Source of the DNA: Patescibacteria group bacterium
GTDB lineage: Bacteria > Patescibacteriota > Microgenomatia > UBA8517
Assembly: GCA_022562395.1 (NCBI GenBank)
Contig: JADFPI010000007.1
Coordinates: 1-38,251 of the forward strand
Length of the DNA stretch: 38,251 nt
Direction of reading: 5' to 3'
In this document: positions 6,934 through 15,099 of the stretch, piece by piece
Position numbering within the stretch: position 1 is the stretch's first letter
Layout: every line of letters starts with the position of its first letter
The notes under the pieces: generated by a model
The model's database searches: none
What the model was told of the DNA's origin: nothing
Seen by the model: the letters and a program-made list of their open reading frames with translations, nothing else
Position numbers and translations under genes: made by a program

Positions 6934-8333
6934 ATACAACAGCTTAATTTTGAAATATCCTTCCTAAAAGACACCGCAACAAGTTTAATTGCTTCTGAAA
7001 GCGTAGGGAACATCGGCAGAGAATTGATCACATCATCAATAGTGTTTTTGTTTTTAACCAGCATCATTGCTTCTGCTATTAACTCACTTGCGAGAGGAGA
7101 AAGAATGTGAACCCCCATTATTTCTGATGTTTCAGGGTGAATACTCATACTTATTAGTCCTTCTGTTCTTCGCAGTATTGCGGCTTTTGGAACATGCTCA
7201 AAAGAAACTGTACGACATGCACAAGTCTTCATTCTCTTCATTTGCTCATCTTCAGTAAGGCCAACCCCAGCAAGTTGTGGGTCAGTAAATATGGTGTAGG
7301 GAACAGTATCGTAATCAATAATATTTTTAGTGTTTTTGAGTGCGTTTTCAGCCGCCAATGTTCCTTCTCTTCCAGCTGTTGTCTCTAGTCTTAGTGGTAG
7401 TGCCGCTACATCCCCAACTGCAAAAACATTCGGGTTTTTAGTTTGAAAATTCTCATTTACGATTATTGACTTTCCACTACTTACTTCTACTTTAGCTTGC
7501 TCTAGACCCAAACCACCTGTGTTTGCAGTTTTTCCTGCTGCCAAAAGAATCTCGTCGCAGGATATTTTTTCTTGTTTACCATCTATTTCATAAGTGATAA
7601 CTTTTTTGTTACCTTCTTTTCTAACACTTTTGATTGGAGCATTAGTTTTGACGACAATACCTTCTTTGCTAAACACCTCAATTAGCCTCTTAACCAAATC
7701 TTTATCTCCTGCCCTAAAGATTGCATCACTTCTATGAAGCATTGTTACCTTTATCCCAAAGCGAGTGAACAATTGGGCAAATTCTAAGGCAAGGACTCCA
7801 CCACCTATCACAACCAACTCTTTTGGCTGTCTATCCAACTTCAAAGCTTCTATATGGGTTATATATCCTGCTTCTTTAATTCCTTCTATTGGAGGGACAT
7901 TGGCAGTAGAGCCACTGGCAATAATAAATTTGTCAGCCGTTAAACGCTCGCCATTTACCTCAACTTCTGTTTCGGATACGAATTTCGCTCTACCCTCTAT
8001 AAGTTTTACATTCTCAAGATTCTTAAGTACGCCTTCATACTTTTCCTGACGCATTTTTTCAACCAAAGCAAGCTCATCTGCTACAACTTTCTGAAAATTA
8101 AAGTTTTTGACCTCAAGTTCAATTCCAGGGATACCGTGGTGTTCGGCTAGGTGCAAGACCTCACCAGCATAAAGCAGCGTTTTTGAGGGAACACAGCCAA
8201 CATTCACGCAAGTCCCGCCCAAAGGAAGTCCTTTGTTAATCATGGCGGTTTTAGCATTTAATTCATTGGCCTTGATTGCGGCAGCAAAAGCCCCCGCTCC
8301 TCCACCAACTATGATTAAGTCATATTTATTCAT
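6930..8333 (-). CDS. merA: Mercuric reductase (without N-terminal HMA domain)
   Basis: GGTCVNVGCVPSKTLLYAGE active site and C-terminal vicinal cysteines SFRKDISKLSCCI; FAD/NAD-binding motifs. Confidence 0.93.
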   Translation of the reverse strand: MNKYDLIIVGGGAGAFAAAIKANELNAKTAMINKGLPLGGTCVNVGCVPSKTLLYAGEVLHLAEHHGIPGIELEVKNFNFQKVVADELALVEKMRQEKYEGVLKNLENVKLIEGRAKFVSETEVEVNGERLTADKFIIASGSTANVPPIEGIKEAGYITHIEALKLDRQPKELVVIGGGVLALEFAQLFTRFGIKVTMLHRSDAIFRAGDKDLVKRLIEVFSKEGIVVKTNAPIKSVRKEGNKKVITYEIDGKQEKISCDEILLAAGKTANTGGLGLEQAKVEVSSGKSIIVNENFQTKNPNVFAVGDVAALPLRLETTAGREGTLAAENALKNTKNIIDYDTVPYTIFTDPQLAGVGLTEDEQMKRMKTCACRTVSFEHVPKAAILRRTEGLISMSIHPETSEIMGVHILSPLASELIAEAMMLVKNKNTIDDVINSLPMFPTLSEAIKLVAVSFRKDISKLSCCI

Positions 8334-8911
8334 TATTCTTGTAACTGAGCTAACAACTCATCCAATAAATCTTCTGCCTGCTGATAATCTTGCTGGACAA
8401 TAGCTTGGTCAATCTTGTCAAACTGGCCTTGGTAATCTACAGGATTACTAAGCTGTGATACTATGCCTGCTGCATCTTGAAGTTTGAGCGCTAAAGCCTG
8501 AGGGAGATTGGTGGTCGACGGTGTTTTTGCCTGGCTACCGCCAGTATATGACACATCGCTTACTGATTGCTTACCATAAGCAGCGAGAATTTCGTTACCA
8601 AGTATTACATCTTTACCCACAATAGACGAGTCATAAATAACATCAACCTGTTTAGTGGCTAAGCTGGCGTTAACACTTTGCACACCATCGATAGCCTTTA
8701 GATATCCTTCAACAGAGGCAGAGCATCCAATACAAAACATTCCAGGAGCTTTGAAAGAAAGCAATCGTAAATTTTGATTATTGCCTATAACATCTGTGCC
8801 TGTGCTTAGCTTATCAAGCCTACTATTTAACAATATAATCCCTCCAATAAGCCCAACAACGACAATTATTGCTATGGGTAAAACGATAGATTTTACTTTA
8901 TTATCTGCCAC
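8333..8911 (-). CDS. Membrane-anchored heavy-metal-associated (MerP-like) domain protein
   Basis: N-terminal TM; FKAPGMFCIGCSASVEGYLKAIDGVQSVNASLATKQVDVIYD (CxxC HMA domain). Confidence 0.85.
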   Translation of the reverse strand: MADNKVKSIVLPIAIIVVVGLIGGIILLNSRLDKLSTGTDVIGNNQNLRLLSFKAPGMFCIGCSASVEGYLKAIDGVQSVNASLATKQVDVIYDSSIVGKDVILGNEILAAYGKQSVSDVSYTGGSQAKTPSTTNLPQALALKLQDAAGIVSQLSNPVDYQGQFDKIDQAIVQQDYQQAEDLLDELLAQLQE

Positions 8912-8925
8912 ATAGGCTCACCTCC

Positions 8926-9753
8926 TCACATTCCAGTTTTTACATAAAACGCTACTAGGAACAATGCTGTTGCAATAAGTATTGCCCCAGACAGTTTCTT
9001 GATAGTTTCAGCTTTTCCTGCAACGGTTTGCAGTAATTTCTGCTTACCTGAAGCTAGAATAAGGGTTGCAATGGTAAGCATGGCTGAAAGTGCTAGGCCG
9101 TAAGCAATAAAGGCTGAGAAACCAACAACGAATTTACCTGAAATAATGGGAATTAAAGCAATCGTGAGTATCACCGGTAAAAAGCAGGCTGCACCCGCAA
9201 TAGCATAAATAATCCCATATCCAAAGGCTCCCCAGTTTTTGAATCTTACAGATAGCTTATTTATCCACTTATCAAGAAAACCTGTTGGTAGTTGCTTACC
9301 TGTAAGCAGTACAAAGCCAAAAACAAAAATAAGCGCAATTACTCCCAGCTTAAGATAATTAGCGTAAAAAGCAAGTTGAGTACCAAAAAAGGCAAGAATT
9401 GCTCCTAAAATCACATAAAAACTAATAATGCCAGCCGATGCAGTGCCTGCAAAGCGCAAGGCTTGTTTCTTGGGTGAACCTTTCCCCTCTTTGCTTGCCA
9501 AGAAAAAGGCGGCGTAAGCTGGAAAAACAGCAAAAGGACATGGTGCAAAAAATGATAAAACACCAGCAATAATTGCAAACCCTACAACGCCTGCTAGGGG
9601 TAGTGTCGCTGCTTTACTGGCTTGAGGAATAACATATCCGTAAAATCCTTGCCACCCCAGGATGTAAATGAGAACAATTATTGTGAGTATTGCTGCACCC
9701 CACAGCCATAACGAGACTTTGTTTACTTGTGTTGTTTTAGCTTTTGTATTCAT
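8926..9753 (-). CDS. CcdA/DsbD-like multi-TM protein
   Basis: VLSFFAPCPFAVFPAYAAFF and second Cys AACFLPVILTIALIPI in hydrophobic helices. Confidence 0.82.
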   Translation of the reverse strand: MNTKAKTTQVNKVSLWLWGAAILTIIVLIYILGWQGFYGYVIPQASKAATLPLAGVVGFAIIAGVLSFFAPCPFAVFPAYAAFFLASKEGKGSPKKQALRFAGTASAGIISFYVILGAILAFFGTQLAFYANYLKLGVIALIFVFGFVLLTGKQLPTGFLDKWINKLSVRFKNWGAFGYGIIYAIAGAACFLPVILTIALIPIISGKFVVGFSAFIAYGLALSAMLTIATLILASGKQKLLQTVAGKAETIKKLSGAILIATALFLVAFYVKTGM

Positions 9754-9792
9754 TGAGTTTGAGGTGATTCATTGATTAAGTTTTTTTACGAA

Positions 9793-10695
9793 TTAACCAC
9801 CGAAAGCTTTCGGTCCTATGAAAAGTATCCAAAAGGTGATAGAAAATGCACCCAAAATAATAAGGCCGACACCGCTAATAAGATGAACCATCTCCCGCTT
9901 GCTTGAAATCAAGGCAACCATGCGCTGTGGGCTAACTTTTACGCTTGCTAAAAGTCCAAAGGCCGCCAGTGGTAAAATTCTTCCCAAAGCCAGAACTCCG
10001 CCAAGAAGAGCTCCATAAAATGGATTGCCAACCAATGCTGTCCAAAGGAGAACAGCATGGTAGGTGGGAAATGGGCACCCTACGCCCAAGGCTCCACCCA
10101 ATGTTGCACCAACTGTAAAAGACTTTCTGTAACCGCTCATCTTAAGACTTGATTCTTGAGCTTTGTGAAAAAGACCACTCAATAGACCTCGTTGGCGGAT
10201 AAACCCGAACTCAGCTAAGCCAAAATAAAGCACAATAAATCCAACAAGAGAAAATACTATCACTGCCGTTTGCAAGGCCGACTCGCTGAATCCTTTGAGT
10301 AATGAAATAACCTGTCCTCCTAAAAGACCCACAATTCCACCAACTAAGGCACCGACAAGAATGAGGCCGAGTGAGTACCAAAAAAGATTAATGAGCCAAT
10401 TCGGCTTTTTTATATTCGCATCGCTTGCCTTTGTCTGAATTGTGGGTGCAAAAGTAAAGAGAATTGGTAAAAAGCAAGGGGTAACCACCATTGAGATACC
10501 TATTGCAAAAGCGATAACAAGTGCCGGTAACGCCCCGGGAATTCCTTCAACGGCCGTGCTTGTTGTACCGGAAAGGAAAACTTGTATTGTGGTTGGCAAT
10601 TCCTTCAAAAATGGCAGTTGACTGAAAATCAATGCCAACCCAATACCTACAAGGATTGAGGTAATTAAAATTATGAATTTAGCTTTTGTATTCAT
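9793..10695 (-). CDS. CcdA/DsbD-like multi-TM protein
   Basis: MVVTPCFLPILFTFAPTIQ and GVGCPFPTYHAVLLWTALVG. Start at MNTKAKF (10695) preferred to 10737. Confidence 0.8.
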   Translation of the reverse strand: MNTKAKFIILITSILVGIGLALIFSQLPFLKELPTTIQVFLSGTTSTAVEGIPGALPALVIAFAIGISMVVTPCFLPILFTFAPTIQTKASDANIKKPNWLINLFWYSLGLILVGALVGGIVGLLGGQVISLLKGFSESALQTAVIVFSLVGFIVLYFGLAEFGFIRQRGLLSGLFHKAQESSLKMSGYRKSFTVGATLGGALGVGCPFPTYHAVLLWTALVGNPFYGALLGGVLALGRILPLAAFGLLASVKVSPQRMVALISSKREMVHLISGVGLIILGAFSITFWILFIGPKAFGG

Positions 10696-10960
10696 TGAGT
10701 TTATTTCTAAGCTGAGACTCGCTAGCTCCACCAACAAAAGCCAACTTGCCGTTGATAATCACGCCCGGGCTTGACATAATTCCGTATTTCTGCACCAGCT
10801 TCATTCCCTCTTCTTCAATCATGGATATTTCTTGTACTTTCATATCTGGAAATTCAGGAGCAAGTTTTTCTAGTAAGTCCTTTACCTGGCCACAGTGACT
10901 ACAATGCTCGGTTTTAACCAATTGAACATCAATGCTTCGACCTTGCTCACCACTAGTCAT
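10679..10960 (-). CDS. Small thioredoxin/glutaredoxin-like protein (CSHC)
   Basis: VQLVKTEHCSHCGQVKDLLEKL...YGIMSSPGVIINGKLAFVGG. Confidence 0.85.
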   Translation of the reverse strand: MTSGEQGRSIDVQLVKTEHCSHCGQVKDLLEKLAPEFPDMKVQEISMIEEEGMKLVQKYGIMSSPGVIINGKLAFVGGASESQLRNKLNEYKS

Positions 10961-12062
10961 GTCCGCCCACCTCCCTTGCCCCGCCGAAGCTATCTAGCGA
11001 AGGCGGGTCGTCGGTATGTACATCGTCAATTCCGTGCTTATGCTCTGCTTCTATTGTTCCACTAATCGCAAGGATTATAAGCCCAAACAAAAATGCCACA
11101 ATAAGCAAAGCCTTTTTCCTAGAAACCATTTTCTTAGAAGTTGCCCAGAGAATAGAAATTCCCACTAGTCCTAAAAATAGTGTCCAGCCCGCCCAAAAGG
11201 GAGCTACAAAAAGCCCTTGTGCAACAGGATGGCCTGGGGCTTCAGCCAGTTGTGGGGCAATATTAAATATAAACTTGTTCCACGAAGCGTGGAAGACCGA
11301 ATCTTCCCACCAAGGCATGCCAAAAACTCCATAAGTTAAGATAAACGACCCCACAAAAACTAAAGCCCAGCCCATTAGTTTGTCGACAACCTGTTTTTTT
11401 GTTGTTAAAAATCCAGTCGCGTTTACCCCAAGAATTCCCAGAATTGCCAAAAAGATAAGGGGTGTGGCTCGTCCAAGGCCGTGAACAAATCCCAACAGCC
11501 AGCCTGTACCTATCTCGCCCACGGTGGCTATATAGCCAAGCAAAACGTAAAAGGCAGGGTTGGGACAACCTACTCCTGCGTTGCCCAAGAAAAGACCCAT
11601 GGTAAATACACGTAGATACTCTCCCTGACGCTGAATAAAAGAAGGAAGGGCCCCCGAAAATGAGGGGACTGTCCATTTAATAAGTCTTAATTCCGAAATT
11701 CCAAACAATAAAGCTGCAGTTCCTGCGATGGTGAACATTATCCGGGTTGCGCTATCCAATCCCAAATACTGCCCAATCACGGCCATAAATACACCGTAAA
11801 ACGAGAGCGTGATTGATACACCGAGGCCAAAAAGAACTGCCATTATAATGCCCTTTTTAGGTTTTTCACCCATTGTCAAGGGCACTATGATGAAAGCCAA
11901 AGGCAGAGTGCAAGGCAAAAAGATCATTGACAATCCCGCGGCGTAGGCAAGAGTCAGGCTTACCGTTTGGCCTGATTTGGTTAAGTAAAAGAGCCCCAGA
12001 AGGATAATTGAAAAAAGAACAAAGGCAATACTAACTAGACTGACTTTTTCTTTATTACTCAT
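10953..12062 (-). CDS. CcdA/DsbD-like multi-TM protein
   Basis: MIFLPCTLPLAFIIVPLTMG and GNAGVGCPNPAFYVLLGYI; start overlaps the ArsR gene stop. Confidence 0.82.
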   Translation of the reverse strand: MSNKEKVSLVSIAFVLFSIILLGLFYLTKSGQTVSLTLAYAAGLSMIFLPCTLPLAFIIVPLTMGEKPKKGIIMAVLFGLGVSITLSFYGVFMAVIGQYLGLDSATRIMFTIAGTAALLFGISELRLIKWTVPSFSGALPSFIQRQGEYLRVFTMGLFLGNAGVGCPNPAFYVLLGYIATVGEIGTGWLLGFVHGLGRATPLIFLAILGILGVNATGFLTTKKQVVDKLMGWALVFVGSFILTYGVFGMPWWEDSVFHASWNKFIFNIAPQLAEAPGHPVAQGLFVAPFWAGWTLFLGLVGISILWATSKKMVSRKKALLIVAFLFGLIILAISGTIEAEHKHGIDDVHTDDPPSLDSFGGAREVGGHD

Positions 12063-12363
12063 GGTCGTCCTCCTTACAATTAACGCAGTACGTATTTACA
12101 TGCCTATCCATTAGCGCCAGTAGAGGCTGAATAGTTTTCTTGTTAAGGGAATAAACCCGCTCTTTACCATTTTGCTTTACCTCAACAAAATGGCATTCGT
12201 GAAGCCTTTTTAGGTTGTGCGATACAAGAGTCTGCTCTAGTTTTACACCTTCAACGATATCTGTAACATTTTTTGCGCCGCGCTCTTGTAAGAAGTGAAT
12301 TATTTTCAATCTATTAACATTTGCTAACGTCCTGAAGAATCTCTTGTATGACTTATTCATCAT
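12055..12363 (-). CDS. ArsR-family transcriptional regulator
   Basis: FRTLANVNRLKIIHFLQERGAKNVTDIVEGVKLEQTLVSHNLKRLHECHFVEVKQNGKERVYSL; C-terminal CVNC. Confidence 0.92.
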   Translation of the reverse strand: MMNKSYKRFFRTLANVNRLKIIHFLQERGAKNVTDIVEGVKLEQTLVSHNLKRLHECHFVEVKQNGKERVYSLNKKTIQPLLALMDRHVNTYCVNCKEDDHE

Positions 12364-12371
12364 ATGAAGTA

Positions 12372-12400
12372 ATTATCATACCTTAATTGAAGTATGTCAA
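12372..12400 (-). promoter_or_regulatory. Promoter and operator dyad of the ArsR/mer operon
   Basis: TTGACA (12400-12395), 17-bp spacer, GATAAT (12377-12372); imperfect dyad CATACCTTAATTGAAGTATG (12377-12396, 8/10 pairs) between them. Confidence 0.7.
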
Positions 12401-12516
12401 GCCAGACTCACTTTCTCTCCTCCTTTTACAGCCGCAATCCAAAAAGAAACAAGCGCCAGCACGCCGAGGATTCCAGAAATTACGGCGACTGCGTGTAATA
12501 TCGGCGACCACTTCAT
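12397..12516 (-). CDS. 39-aa single-TM small protein
   Basis: MKWSPILHAVAVISGILGVLALVSFWIAAVKGGEKVSLA*, preceded by a strong SD (AGGAGGTGATTGACATG); below the ORF-track cutoff. Confidence 0.65.
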   Translation of the reverse strand: MKWSPILHAVAVISGILGVLALVSFWIAAVKGGEKVSLA

Positions 12517-12528
12517 GTCAATCACCTC

Positions 12529-13242
12529 CTAACTTGTGGGTGTTTTACCGTAAATAATAATTCTGGTTCCGGGATTATGGTTAGTTACTTTTATTGATTG
12601 GTGTCCTTCCAACCCCGGCGCTGCCCAGTAATATAGCTTTTTTGCATCAGGGGTTTTTAAGTTAACACAGCCGTGGCTCATCGGATGGCCAAAATTATTG
12701 TGCCAATAAGTACCGTGAATGGCGTAGCCCTTCCACCCAGGAATTTTATCGTTTGAGAAAAACATCACAAAGGGCACGTTGGGCAAATCATAATAAGTTC
12801 CCAAAGCCCTACTCCCCCCTCTCATTCTGGTGTAGCGCAATTTAATCCAAGGCCTAAATTCACCAGTCGGAGTTGCCCACCAGGGTTTACCGGTAGAGAT
12901 GACAAAATCAAAAACTTTTTTATCACCCTCATAGGCATACAGCCTCTGATTTGTCAGATCTACTTCTATTCGCTTTCCCCTTAATGTTGCTTCTCCCAAA
13001 ACATCTGTTTGTATCAGTGTACCTGGGGTGGCATTAGCCAAAGCGATTGATCGGCCTTCAAAAAAAGCAGTTGCCAAGCTGCTATCAAAATTGCCTGCAA
13101 CATCACTAAAATCAATATTGTGTTGGCCAGTTCTAAGAAAAAACCCTCCTCTAGTATTTGTTAATCCGGCAGCAACTAACACTATTAGTGCAGCCAGACC
13201 GACAACTATTTTCTTGTAAGGAACTCTTTTCTTTCTACTCAT
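12529..13242 (-). CDS. L,D-transpeptidase (YkuD domain)
   Basis: IEVDLTNQRLYAYEGDKKVFDFVISTGK..., IHGTYWHNNFGHPMSHGCVNLKTPDAKKLY; catalytic HG...SHGC motif. Confidence 0.93.
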   Translation of the reverse strand: MSRKKRVPYKKIVVGLAALIVLVAAGLTNTRGGFFLRTGQHNIDFSDVAGNFDSSLATAFFEGRSIALANATPGTLIQTDVLGEATLRGKRIEVDLTNQRLYAYEGDKKVFDFVISTGKPWWATPTGEFRPWIKLRYTRMRGGSRALGTYYDLPNVPFVMFFSNDKIPGWKGYAIHGTYWHNNFGHPMSHGCVNLKTPDAKKLYYWAAPGLEGHQSIKVTNHNPGTRIIIYGKTPTS

Positions 13243-13424
13243 TTCTTACCTTTCATCATTCGCCGGTGTAAGAAATAATTGCTCATGGCAACGGCACCCA
13301 TTACGAACATGCCAAAACCCATTATTGAATTGCCTCGACTAAACCAAATGAAAGCAAGTAAGAAAAGAGCGGCACTACCCAAAAAGATTATTAACATAGC
13401 AACTTGATGAAGTACCTCGGGCAT
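13239..13424 (-). CDS. Small two-TM membrane protein
   Basis: MPEVLHQVAMLIIFLGSAALFLLAFIWFSRGNSIMGFGMFVMGAVAMSNYFLHRRMMKGKK; overlaps the LDT start by 4 nt. Confidence 0.7.
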   Translation of the reverse strand: MPEVLHQVAMLIIFLGSAALFLLAFIWFSRGNSIMGFGMFVMGAVAMSNYFLHRRMMKGKK

Positions 13425-13457
13425 ACTTCAATATACAACTAAAGGTAGCGTAATTTC

Positions 13458-13495
13458 TACTACAGCTTGTAATAGTTACTTCAAATACTTGTCAA
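13458..13495 (-). promoter_or_regulatory. Putative BlaI operator/promoter upstream of the L,D-transpeptidase operon
   Basis: TACTACA-gct-TGTAATA at 13458-13474; TTGACA at 13495-13490, 18 nt from TACAAG. Confidence 0.6.
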
Positions 13496-14567
13496 AAAAC
13501 TCAACGGACCGAGCCATTGCCAGGCCAAAGGCAGCTCCGGACAAGTTATGATCTGCTCCATCATAAGTGTAAAGCTCTACAGATTTACCTTCTTTCTCTA
13601 AAGCCTTTTTAAAACCCTCGGAGAAGGATAAAGGTACATGAATATCTCCTGTTCCATGGTGTAGTTGAACGGGTGTGTCAATATCCTCTAGGTATGTATA
13701 TGGGTCAATAGACTTCCAAAAATCAAGATTTTCTTCGTATGTTCCAAACTCATCCAGGAAGTTTTGTCTGCTTGGACCTTGATGCCTGTGTTCAGCTGAA
13801 GCCACCTGCCAACGCCTGGCTCTTGACCAATTATTGAGAATGTCTTCGTATGATCCAACCACTCCTGCCCAGATTACGGCCGCTTTAATATCATCAGATA
13901 GGACCAAGTTTCTCATTGTAATGTTTCCACCCATCGAGTGTCCCCACATGCCAATTCGATCGGCATTAACGATCGACCCCGAGCTCCCGGTCGAAGGGCC
14001 TGTCGAAGGGTTTTTAAGACGTTTAATTGAAGCCAACGCGTTTAGAACATCTACCGCATATCCTGGTGAAAAATAGTTGCCAGTGGCAATCCCTTGCGAA
14101 TTACCGTGACCCCGGTAGTCAGATTTAAATACAACGTATCCTCTCTTTGCAAAACCATCTAAGTAAGCCTCATAACGCTGCGTGGTTACATATTGGCTTG
14201 GAGGAAGATAGCCGTGATTAAAGACGATTGCTGGCCAACCTCCTTTTGGTTGCTCACCGTTAGGAATTGTTAATAGGCCAAATATTTTCAAACCGTCTGA
14301 TTTATATGAAGCAATATATCTTTTATAGTTTGAGCTATCGGCCAGCCTTTGCTCTACTACAATATCACTCCCCGGATATTCCCTTTGCCTTAGTGACTCA
14401 ATTGCCAAGGTGGGTAACGACGCCTCCGGGCCGCCCTGACTAACTTGGAATAGATTACTTACTACTCGCTTTTCGTCTAATATCAGACCGCCTCGAAATA
14501 TATAAAACGCAATCAAACTAAAAACTAATACAGACACCCCAATAAGGGGCACATAAAACTTTCTCAT
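13476..14567 (-). CDS. Alpha/beta hydrolase (prolyl oligopeptidase/dienelactone hydrolase-like), membrane anchored
   Basis: VFNHGYLPP, YRGHGNSQG, RIGMWGHSMGGNITM, QLHHGTGDIHVP, YDGADHNLSG. Confidence 0.9.
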   Translation of the reverse strand: MRKFYVPLIGVSVLVFSLIAFYIFRGGLILDEKRVVSNLFQVSQGGPEASLPTLAIESLRQREYPGSDIVVEQRLADSSNYKRYIASYKSDGLKIFGLLTIPNGEQPKGGWPAIVFNHGYLPPSQYVTTQRYEAYLDGFAKRGYVVFKSDYRGHGNSQGIATGNYFSPGYAVDVLNALASIKRLKNPSTGPSTGSSGSIVNADRIGMWGHSMGGNITMRNLVLSDDIKAAVIWAGVVGSYEDILNNWSRARRWQVASAEHRHQGPSRQNFLDEFGTYEENLDFWKSIDPYTYLEDIDTPVQLHHGTGDIHVPLSFSEGFKKALEKEGKSVELYTYDGADHNLSGAAFGLAMARSVEFFDKYLK

Positions 14568-14572
14568 AGCTA

Positions 14573-15094
14573 TTACTCTCCTTTAATGAAGTTAACCAAA
14601 GCTTCTTTGTCCAAAGAGTCAAATGTTTCAATCTTTCTAAATTTTGTGATTGCTAACTTCTCGGTCATCCCGGGATAAGGTGCAACGTAGACAAACTTAG
14701 GATATTGATTGGCTATTTCGGAAAGCTGATCAATCAAATCGGGGTTGCAGTCAAAGTCCTCACAGTTGTAATTAATAATCACTCCAGGTGGCCCGCTTCC
14801 GTCGGCATGCTCGAGCATGTGTTTCTGGACTAGTATAGGCATTGGCTTGTCAAGTACATGAGAAGCCGGGCTTTGCTCAACGTGGCCAGCAAAATCGGTC
14901 GGGGGTAAAACGTCACCACTAGTTAACCAATAATATCCCCCTCCCCCAACAACGACCAATACAATCAAACCAATACCCCAATTGCGCAATTTTCCGGCAA
15001 AAGCTTGGTGTTTCTCTTTCTGCTTTTTAAGCCCTTTTATCCTTTTCTTGCGTTCTCGTTTTGGTAGGTTGTCCCAATCTTCTGGATACTCCAT
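14573..15094 (-). CDS. Membrane-anchored conserved protein (DUF3105-like)
   Basis: N-terminal basic region plus TM; HVLDKPMPILVQKHMLEHADGSGPPGVIINYNCEDFDCNPDLIDQLSEIANQYPKFVYVAPYPGM. Confidence 0.55.
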   Translation of the reverse strand: MEYPEDWDNLPKRERKKRIKGLKKQKEKHQAFAGKLRNWGIGLIVLVVVGGGGYYWLTSGDVLPPTDFAGHVEQSPASHVLDKPMPILVQKHMLEHADGSGPPGVIINYNCEDFDCNPDLIDQLSEIANQYPKFVYVAPYPGMTEKLAITKFRKIETFDSLDKEALVNFIKGE

Positions 15095-15099
15095 GAAAC

